Below, piece by piece: positions 1 to 4,653 of a stretch of 8,943 bases of DNA (position 1 is the first letter of the stretch; each line of letters starts with the position of its first letter). The notes under the pieces were generated by a model. That model ran no database searches and was not told the origin of the DNA. It worked only from the letters and a program-made list of their open reading frames with translations. The stretch comes from Microcaldota archaeon (GTDB taxonomy: Archaea; Micrarchaeota; Micrarchaeia; Micrarchaeales; CABMGC01), in NCBI GenBank assembly GCA_027449585.1, contig DAIDLJ010000031.1:1-8943 (forward strand). The letters are read 5' to 3'. A program made the translations under genes and the position numbers.

Positions 1-16
1 TATAGGTATTGGAAGG

Positions 17-657
17 CTATCGGTATTCGCCATAATTGGATCTGGCCTTCCTAAGGACATGGTACATTATCATGTTCGTGAGGTAGAAGAGGAAGTAGCC
101 AAAGACGCCCCATGCTGCGACCCTTCTTACGCTTGTGTGGACCGCAGCCCTATTCGAGTAGGCGACGGCACCGCAGCGCTTTATCCTGCCCGATAGGTCC
201 CAGTCCTCATACGTGAGCAGCTTCTCATCAAATCCGCCACCAGTATGGAGAGCTTCACAAATGCCACCGAGACTATGGAGTAGCCCAGGCGTATTCGCTT
301 CTTGGTCCTCTCCAGGGGATAGACCGGGCCGGTGGCAGATGCCACGGATTTGTCCAGGAAGATCTCATGATAGATTCTTAGAAGGTCCCTTGAGGGTCTT
401 GTATCCGCATCCAAAAAGAGCAGTATTGAGCCTTTTGCGGCCGCTGCGCCCCTGTTTCGCGCCACGCTCACGCCCTTCTCCCTGCAGACGATGACCTTTG
501 CCGACTTGCGCGCGATGCTGGCAGTCCTGTCCCTGCTGCCACCGTCCACCACTATGGTCTCGAAGTCCCGAAATGTCTGCGACTTGAGTCCGGAAAGGGG
601 ATTGCCTATGTACTTCTGCTCGTTAAGTGCAGGTATTATTACGCTTATTTCGGGCAT
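17..657 (-). pseudogene. Family-2 glycosyltransferase, frameshifted by an internal deletion
   Basis: The gene starts at ATG 657 with a GT-A fold N-terminus: SVIIPALNE, then VVDGGS (residues 36-41) and a canonical DAD metal-binding motif (residues 83-85). The reading frame runs to a stop at 181-183, but homology leaves that frame near base 241. From there a second frame continues GGFDEKLLTYEDWDLSGRI, keeps the ED catalytic-loop motif, and ends with TAG at 17-19 (74 codons, no internal stop). Compared with the intact paralogue at 1404-2111, about 64 bases are missing between the codons for SIL and GGFDE. The lost part corresponds to the GGKPAISGSNF...RC stretch. The deletion joint is at GGTGGCGG, which suggests recombination between short GGTGGC-like repeats encoding the two Gly-Gly pairs. 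About 21 conserved residues are lost as well as the frame, so a simple ribosomal frameshift would not restore the fold. The product is probably inactive. An assembly error is possible but less likely, since this is more than a one-base slip. Confidence 0.85.
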
Positions 658-685
658 TTTTGAACAATAATATCTGACTTACAAT

Positions 686-693
686 CTAAAATA
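686..693 (-). promoter_or_regulatory. Weak candidate TATA box for the broken glycosyltransferase
   Basis: Read on the minus strand the sequence is TATTTTAG, centred about 33 bases upstream of the ATG at 657. That is a plausible distance for an archaeal TATA box feeding a very short leader. The match to the TTTATATA consensus is imperfect and no other support is visible. Confidence 0.25.
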
Positions 694-718
694 CCTTCAT
701 CTTCACCTGCCGTAAGGA

Positions 719-760
719 TTTATATATTAGAATGTATACAATTTACATATATTGTATACA
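719..760 (+). promoter_or_regulatory. vapBC promoter with inverted-repeat operator
   Basis: An archaeal TATA box, TTTATATATTAG, lies at 719-730. Directly downstream, TGTATACAAT (733-742) and ATTGTATACA (751-760) form a perfect 10-bp inverted repeat with an 8-base spacer. Each arm contains the self-palindrome TGTATACA, and the two palindromes are 20 bp apart centre to centre, about two helical turns. The repeat covers the expected transcription start (about 745-750). This matches the known behaviour of VapB ribbon-helix-helix antitoxins, which bind such repeats as dimers of dimers and repress their own operon. The operator role is inferred. Confidence 0.7.
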
Positions 761-772
761 AAGGCAATGCCC

Positions 773-994
773 ATGAAAACGGAGGTCTTATCTGTACGGG
801 TGAGGAAGGATTTGAAGGCGCAGGCGGATAGCCTGGGGATAGATGTTAGGAGGACCTTGGAGGAAGTTTTGGAGGAGATGGTCGCAGCCAAAAAGCAAAA
901 GTCAGGCAATGTTGCGAAGGAGCTGCATAGATTGATGAACGTCACTGAGCGGGAGTGGTTAAATGGAGTCAGATCCAGTAGGAAAGAAAGGTAG
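773..994 (+). CDS. vapB: VapB-like ribbon-helix-helix antitoxin
   Basis: A 73-residue protein with a ribbon-helix-helix pattern. A short beta strand (EVLSVRV, residues 4-10) is followed by helix A (RKDLKAQADSLGI, 11-23) and helix B starting DVRRTLEEVLEEM (24-36). A charged C-terminal tail (REWLNGVRSSRKER) would be the part that wraps the toxin. In this family the strand binds DNA as a dimer and the tail blocks the VapC active site. The frame stays open upstream to TTG 752, and ATG 767 is also possible. ATG 773 is preferred because the protein then begins just before the strand, and TTG 752 would lie inside the operator repeat. It overlaps the downstream toxin gene by 32 bases, so translation is probably coupled. 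Autoregulation through the repeat at 733-760 is likely. Confidence 0.8.
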   Translation: MKTEVLSVRVRKDLKAQADSLGIDVRRTLEEVLEEMVAAKKQKSGNVAKELHRLMNVTEREWLNGVRSSRKER

Positions 995-1364
995 GTACCT
1001 GATTGATACTTCTGCGTTGTATCCGATGCTACTTCAAGGCATTGCTTTGGATCCGAATAAGTTTGTCATAAGCAGGCTCACGGAGCATGAGATCGGCAAC
1101 GTGCTTTGGAAGGAGAATAAGCAAGGGAAAATAAGAAATCCGCAGAGAGTGGCGCTATTGTTCTTCGAAGCAATACGCGGCTTGGAGCAGGTGGGTATAA
1201 AGTCCATGGCTGGCGTTCTGGCTCTTGCGATCGATAGGAATCTGACTTTTTATGACGCTTCGTATTGCTTTATGGCAGAAACGGAGCATTTCATTCTGAT
1301 TACTCAAGATGAGAGGTTAAGAAAGAAGACAAAAAATGCGATCAGTATAAGCGATATAATATGA
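963..1364 (+). CDS. vapC: VapC toxin, PIN-domain ribonuclease
   Basis: A 133-residue PIN-domain protein, normal length for VapC. The acidic metal-binding residues are in their usual places: D15 in YLIDTSALY, E43 in LTEHEIGNVL, D98 in LTFYDASY and D116 in LITQDERL. VapC toxins are Mg/Mn-dependent endoribonucleases, often cutting initiator tRNA or the rRNA sarcin-ricin loop; the target here cannot be read from sequence. ATG 963 is the only suitable start in frame. It is preceded by GGAG at 952-955 with a 7-base spacer, a good Shine-Dalgarno site inside the antitoxin gene. The cassette has its own promoter and lies between two paralogous glycosyltransferase genes of opposite strand. It ends 39 bases from the convergent stop of the second one. 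Confidence 0.9.
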   Translation: MESDPVGKKGRYLIDTSALYPMLLQGIALDPNKFVISRLTEHEIGNVLWKENKQGKIRNPQRVALLFFEAIRGLEQVGIKSMAGVLALAIDRNLTFYDASYCFMAETEHFILITQDERLRKKTKNAISISDII

Positions 1365-1403
1365 TGTCTTTAGGGATTTCAAGAAACAGCATCAACCATT
1401 AAG

Positions 1404-2111
1404 CTATCTTATTGGCTCGTAGTGCTCCTTTGACTTGTGGAAGAGGTTGTATCTTAGCACGTTTCCGGCATTGAAGAGTATATACCTTGGTATGCCCCAC
1501 TTGACTATCCTTCTCGTGCTTGTTGCAACAGATGCATCGTTCATGTACCGCACGTCTCCCAGCCCCTTGAGCCTGTGGGCAAGGTCGAGGTCTTCGTAGG
1601 TGTATAACGACTCGTCGAATCCTCCGCACCTCTTGAATGCCGACTTTCTTACTATGAAGTTGGATCCGCTTATTGCAGGCTTTCCTCCTATGAAGGTTAT
1701 CTTTGCGAGTATCACCGATGCGAAGAAGTATCCAAACCTTATGAATGCGGTCGTCTTCTCAAGCGGAGTTAGCGGCCCAGAGGCTGCAACGACCTTCTTG
1801 TCCTTGAATAGCTCCAGATATCCCTTAAGCAGGTCTCTTGATGCCATCGTATCGGCATTTGTGAACAGTATAAGATCCCCTTTTGCCTGCTTTGCGCCGG
1901 TATTTCTTGCTGCTCCGATGTTCTTCTTTGGCTCTATGATTATCTTTGCACCGTTCCTGCGCGATATCTCGCGGGTTGAATCCGTGCTGTTTCCATCAAC
2001 GACTATGACCTCAAAATCCTTGAATGTCTGCGACTTGAGCCCCTTGAAGACAGATTTTATGTACTTCTGCTCGTTGAATGCTGGAATCACTACGCTTATT
2101 TTTGGTGCCAT
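1404..2111 (-). CDS. Family-2 glycosyltransferase (intact paralogue)
   Basis: A 235-residue GT-A fold protein, probably soluble or peripheral because no clear membrane helix is present. Motifs in order: SVVIPAFNE (nucleotide-binding start), VVDGNSTDST (37-46), TNADT (84-88) at the metal-binding DXD position, SGSNFIVRKSAF (148-159), GGFDE and TYEDLDLAHR with the ED pair at 173-174, and TSTRRIVKWG near the C-terminus. Such enzymes transfer a sugar from a nucleotide or dolichol-phosphate donor; the donor and acceptor cannot be told here. The first Asp of DXD is Asn (N85), while the broken paralogue keeps DAD. ATG 2111 is preferred over the adjacent TTG 2114. It lies 4 bases after the NUDIX stop, with GGAGG about 16 bases upstream, so it is the last gene of a three-gene operon. 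The first 140 residues align gap-poor with the pseudogene, and shared 17-18 base identical stretches show a duplication. Confidence 0.88.
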   Translation of the reverse strand: MAPKISVVIPAFNEQKYIKSVFKGLKSQTFKDFEVIVVDGNSTDSTREISRRNGAKIIIEPKKNIGAARNTGAKQAKGDLILFTNADTMASRDLLKGYLELFKDKKVVAASGPLTPLEKTTAFIRFGYFFASVILAKITFIGGKPAISGSNFIVRKSAFKRCGGFDESLYTYEDLDLAHRLKGLGDVRYMNDASVATSTRRIVKWGIPRYILFNAGNVLRYNLFHKSKEHYEPIR

Positions 2112-2115
2112 CAAA

Positions 2116-2586
2116 TCAGCTTCTTATCCTCCTTTGCTTAATCTCCTTGAATGTATACCTTAATATCTTCCTTATATTGTTAAAGGTGTAGAGTCCTGCG
2201 ATGTCCTTCTCTGTCACCCACATGAACTTTGTTGATTCTCCTTTTGCCAGCCTTCCCCGCTTTCCCTTTGCGATTCCAAGATACACGAAGTCAAAGTGCA
2301 TATGCCTTCCAGTCTTGTAAGGAACATCCTCGTAGAGGACCATCTCTGGCATCGGCATCTCCACTGCTTCCTTGTTCTTCTTTAGGCCAAGAGGCTTTGC
2401 TCCGATGATCGATACGTTGTATCCGGTCTCCTCCTTTGTCTCTCTTAGCACCGCTTCATACGGAGTCTCATTCTCCTCCACGTGTCCGCCAGGATACATC
2501 CACTTCTGGAGCTTGTTGTGGAATAGAAGCAGTATTTTCCCATCCTTTATGACTATGCAGCTAGTAACTATGCACTTCTTTACCAT
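2116..2586 (-). CDS. NUDIX hydrolase
   Basis: A 156-residue protein with a nearly complete NUDIX box at residues 34-56: GHVEENE, then RETKEETGY, fitting G-x5-E-x7-R-E-U-x-E-E-x-G-U. Thr50 and Tyr56 stand at the two positions that are usually aliphatic. The beta strand leading in (CIVTSCIVIKDGKILLLFH) and the W-M-Y-P-G-G turn are typical of the family. The glutamates of the box bind Mg and hydrolyse a nucleoside diphosphate linked to another group. The substrate is unknown: the closest general pattern is the MutT/ADP-ribose type, but nothing here decides it. The gene sits 9 bases after the phosphatidyltransferase-like gene and 4 bases before the glycosyltransferase gene, so it is surely co-transcribed. 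That context would allow a role on a CDP-alcohol or nucleotide sugar. A GTGAT element just upstream of ATG 2586 may act as ribosome binding site. Confidence 0.9.
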   Translation of the reverse strand: MVKKCIVTSCIVIKDGKILLLFHNKLQKWMYPGGHVEENETPYEAVLRETKEETGYNVSIIGAKPLGLKKNKEAVEMPMPEMVLYEDVPYKTGRHMHFDFVYLGIAKGKRGRLAKGESTKFMWVTEKDIAGLYTFNNIRKILRYTFKEIKQRRIRS

Positions 2587-2595
2587 AAGATCACT

Positions 2596-3228
2596 TTAGG
2601 CGTAGGCCTCTAGGACCTCCGCAGCTCCCCTGAGGAGTATGTATGCCACCAGCACAGTTATGAGAACGTAGCCTATCCATGCAGGATATCCCCAGATGTA
2701 CATCAGTGCAAGGTATGAAAATGTAAGGAACTTGACAACGTTTATCCCTCCGCGCCACAGGTTCGATGAATAGACTACTCTTGCGAACTTCGTCTTCATC
2801 TTGGCGGAGGTGCCCTTCGATGCCATGAAGGCATCAACGAACGAGTGCCTTATTATAATAATGAATAATACGAAGAGCGGAACAATATTCACGTATGTGT
2901 AGACCACCCAGAGTATGTACTCGACTGCGCGATCCCCGGCTACATCTATTCTTTGGCCGAACTTTGAGGTCTTTGAGAGGCTCTCTTTTGCCTTCTTGAC
3001 CTCCTTCTTTGCCCTCTCGTTTCCGGCAAGCGCGCTTATGTACTGCCCGAAACCGATTTTGCCCCTGCTTACCTCATTTACCGCAAAGAAGCCATCAAGA
3101 GCATCCATTGCCATTGCAGCGGCTATGATCAGTATTATTACAACAGGGTTGTAATGAGCGATTATAAGGTATGCAACGAGCACTATCAGAAGTACCCGCA
3201 ATAGGGTCGTAGCATCTGCTGTTCTCAT
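2596..3228 (-). CDS. CDP-alcohol phosphatidyltransferase-like membrane protein
   Basis: A 210-residue protein, close to the family's usual 180-230. It starts TTLLRVLL, like the N-terminal segment of PgsA-type enzymes, and has hydrophobic helices near residues 8-24, 28-41, 102-126, 163-180 and 183-200. The catalytic signature D-x2-D-G-x2-A-R-x8-G-x3-D-x3-D is recognisable as D42-D45-G46-A49, then G91-D95-D99. Two things differ: the Arg after A49 is Val50, and about 32 extra, mostly lysine-rich residues (roughly 51-90) separate A49 from G91. Family members move a phospho-alcohol head group from CDP-activated lipid or alcohol at the membrane face. Here either the insert forms an added cytoplasmic loop or the protein has changed substrate. 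It is the first gene of the minus-strand operon, with no clear Shine-Dalgarno site, so a leaderless message is possible. Confidence 0.75.
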   Translation of the reverse strand: MRTADATTLLRVLLIVLVAYLIIAHYNPVVIILIIAAAMAMDALDGFFAVNEVSRGKIGFGQYISALAGNERAKKEVKKAKESLSKTSKFGQRIDVAGDRAVEYILWVVYTYVNIVPLFVLFIIIIRHSFVDAFMASKGTSAKMKTKFARVVYSSNLWRGGINVVKFLTFSYLALMYIWGYPAWIGYVLITVLVAYILLRGAAEVLEAYA

Positions 3229-3354
3229 AAGAATCTCTGTACTTAGAGCTTTACAGCAAAAGCATTTAATGATTTCTAAGACCTGTTAGGGCGCTACTTT
3301 TAAGTACGTTATGTCGCGCGTCCACTATTAGATAATATTGTAATAAGGTATATA
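3229..3354. other. Divergent intergenic region
   Basis: Non-coding DNA between the minus-strand operon and tnpB. It must hold the operon promoter. A weak candidate TATA element, read on the minus strand as CATTAAAT, lies around 3264-3271. TACTTTTAAGTA (3295-3306) is a 5-bp inverted repeat with a 2-base loop, and CTGTA/TACAG (about 3237-3256) is a second short inverted repeat. The left boundary of the TnpB element should fall here or just downstream, but I see no convincing terminal motif. No tRNA or other known RNA was recognised. Confidence 0.4.
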
Positions 3355-3372
3355 TTTATATACTTAAGTATA
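3355..3372 (+). promoter_or_regulatory. tnpB TATA box overlapping a 14-bp palindrome
   Basis: TTTATATA at 3355-3362 is a consensus archaeal TATA box placed about 27 bases before ATG 3382, which implies a leaderless tnpB message. The perfect palindrome TATACTTAAGTATA (3359-3372) overlaps its downstream half. It could be a repressor site, or a subterminal palindrome of the element's left end like those bound by TnpA in IS200/IS605 elements. Confidence 0.55.
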
Positions 3373-3381
3373 ATATAAGGC

Positions 3382-4602
3382 ATGTTTATGCTTTCTTATA
3401 AATTTCGCATTTATCCAAATAAAGAGACAAGAGATACACTCGACGGTCAATTGAAACTCTGCGCTTTCGTTTACAACAAATTACTCGAAGAAATAAATTC
3501 TGCTACGTCAAAAAACCTTGAAATAACTCAAAAGGACACGCAAAAGTTACTAATAAAACTGAAGAAAGAGAATCCGGAATTAGACAATGTATACTCAAAA
3601 GCGTTGCAGATGGTGAACAACATGTTATGGTATAATATAAGAAGCATCAACAGCATTAAAAAGAGAGGAAAAAGGTTTGGGAGACTTAGGTTTAAGGCAG
3701 AAAATGGCATAAAAATAATAAACTATAATCAGTCTGGCTTCCGTATCAATTTAAAAAGTAAGAAAATCGACTTCTCAAAGATAGGCACAGTAAACGTAAA
3801 ACTTCATAGGAATGTGGAGGGAAAGGTAAAGGGAATAATTATAAAGAAAGAGGATTGGAACTGGTTTGTAATATTGCAAACTGATTCTGAGGTGCATCTA
3901 CTTCCAAAGACAGGCAGAAACATAGGAATTGACATGGGGATAAAACATATAGTTGTAGACAGCGAAGGCAACATGATTGAAAATCCACATTTTGTGGAAA
4001 GGAATATAGAAAGGATAAAGATGATACATAGAAACCTTTCAAGGAAAAATAGGAATTCGAAGAATTATCAGAAGGAAAAACAGAAGTTGCAAAAGCAATA
4101 TATCAAAACAAACAACAGGAGAAGGGACTTTCTTCATAAATTGTCAAGGCATTATGTGAACAACTTTGATATAATAGCAATAGAGAACTTAGATAGTAGG
4201 AAGTTGATTGAGAAAGGCAGTAATAGAACGCTTCATAGAAATATTTCGGATTCTGCATGGAGAATGTACAGAAACATGCTTTCCTACAAGGCCGAACGAG
4301 CTGGTAGGCAACTTGTTATTGTAGACCCCAAAGATACATCACAAACATGCAGTAGGTGCGGTAGTGTTAATGGAAAGGAAGATAGATTGCATCTACAGAA
4401 TAGGACATATTACTGCAAAAACTGTGGATTTGAAGCAGATAGAGACTATAATGCTGCAGTAAATATATTGAGATCGGGGCAGGGACTGCCCAAAGCGCCT
4501 TTGGAGACGGTACCTCTACTCAGAATAATACCATATGAGTATATAAATTCTGGGAAAGCACTATCAATGAACAAGGAAACCAATGTCTTTAGACATAGGT
4601 AG
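3382..4602 (+). CDS. tnpB: TnpB, RNA-guided RuvC-like nuclease
   Basis: A 406-residue protein, full length for TnpB. The N-terminus (MLSYKFRIYPNKETRDTL) and FVYNKLLEE are the family's opening motif. RuvC-like residues are all present: D184 in GIDMGI, E268 in IAIENL and D355 in the ADRDYNAAVNIL block. The zinc ribbon is C323-x2-C326 and C345-x2-C348, inserted before the last RuvC motif. TnpB proteins are known to be guided by an omega RNA made from the element's right end and to cut DNA next to a short transposon-associated motif; they are the ancestors of Cas12. The complete catalytic set suggests activity, though this is inferred. After the RuvC block the C-terminal tail (SGQGLPKAPLETVPLL to NVFRHR) is encoded by hairpin-rich DNA, so RNA structure may shape this peptide. 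A second ATG at 3388 is an alternative start. Confidence 0.93.
   Translation: MFMLSYKFRIYPNKETRDTLDGQLKLCAFVYNKLLEEINSATSKNLEITQKDTQKLLIKLKKENPELDNVYSKALQMVNNMLWYNIRSINSIKKRGKRFGRLRFKAENGIKIINYNQSGFRINLKSKKIDFSKIGTVNVKLHRNVEGKVKGIIIKKEDWNWFVILQTDSEVHLLPKTGRNIGIDMGIKHIVVDSEGNMIENPHFVERNIERIKMIHRNLSRKNRNSKNYQKEKQKLQKQYIKTNNRRRDFLHKLSRHYVNNFDIIAIENLDSRKLIEKGSNRTLHRNISDSAWRMYRNMLSYKAERAGRQLVIVDPKDTSQTCSRCGSVNGKEDRLHLQNRTYYCKNCGFEADRDYNAAVNILRSGQGLPKAPLETVPLLRIIPYEYINSGKALSMNKETNVFRHR
4470..4602 (+). ncRNA. Putative omega RNA (reRNA) scaffold at the tnpB 3' end
   Basis: Within the last 45 codons of tnpB there are three compact hairpins. GGGCAG/CTGCCC (4477-4491, loop GGA) is followed by CCAAAG/CTTTGG (4490-4504, loop CGC); both stems are perfect 6-mers and they compete for two bases. 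A third is the mismatched hairpin at 4579-4600. The local G+C is far higher at 4475-4516 than in the rest of tnpB. In studied TnpB systems the guide RNA scaffold comes from this place, with the guide read from DNA just beyond the right end. Here that would be the 50-base leader of ileS. Exact ends are guesses. Confidence 0.55.
4579..4600 (+). repeat. Right-end imperfect hairpin of the TnpB element
   Basis: ACC and ATGTC on the left pair with GACAT and GGT on the right around the loop TTTA. A single A-A mismatch sits between the 3-bp and 5-bp parts. The hairpin ends at the first base of the tnpB stop codon (4600-4602). IS200/IS605 right ends carry just such subterminal hairpins with a mismatch or bulge, recognised by TnpA, with the cleavage site a few bases beyond. 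TTCAT follows at 4603-4607. Confidence 0.6.
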
Positions 4603-4643
4603 TTCATTAGTTGTTTTTGATATTATAGTCCTTGGCCCGTTAC

Positions 4644-4647
4644 GAGG
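4644..4647 (+). promoter_or_regulatory. Ribosome binding site of ileS
   Basis: GAGG six bases before ATG 4654 supports this start for the synthetase and implies a message with a leader. The only TATA-like stretch nearby (TATTATA, about 4621-4627) would place the transcription start on top of this site. Transcription therefore probably begins further upstream, within or before the TnpB element. Confidence 0.5.
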
Positions 4648-4653
4648 AATTAC

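Larger units (their letters stand above)
3355..4610 (+). mobile_element. Orphan TnpB element, IS200/IS605 type (approximate ends)
   Basis: The unit consists of tnpB alone, with its own promoter, a 3' hairpin cluster and a right-end hairpin. No tnpA (Y1 HUH transposase) lies on either side, so it would move only if one is supplied elsewhere. This gene type leaves no target-site duplication, so the borders cannot be fixed from one copy. The left limit given is the TATA box and the right limit lies just past the hairpin at 4579-4600. The tnpB gene is visibly more A+T-rich than the flanking ileS, which fits horizontal arrival. Confidence 0.65.

Noticed and set aside
17..657. Programmed ribosomal frameshift in the first glycosyltransferase
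   Set aside because: About 21 conserved codons are missing at the joint and no slippery run is present, so frameshifting could not give a normal enzyme.
752..772. TTG 752 as the vapB start
   Set aside because: It lies within the second arm of the operator repeat and adds residues before the family's normal strand; ATG 773 (or 767) fits better.
1365..1403. Terminator between the convergent vapC and glycosyltransferase genes
   Set aside because: Only 39 bases, with no stem-loop or clear T-run on either strand.
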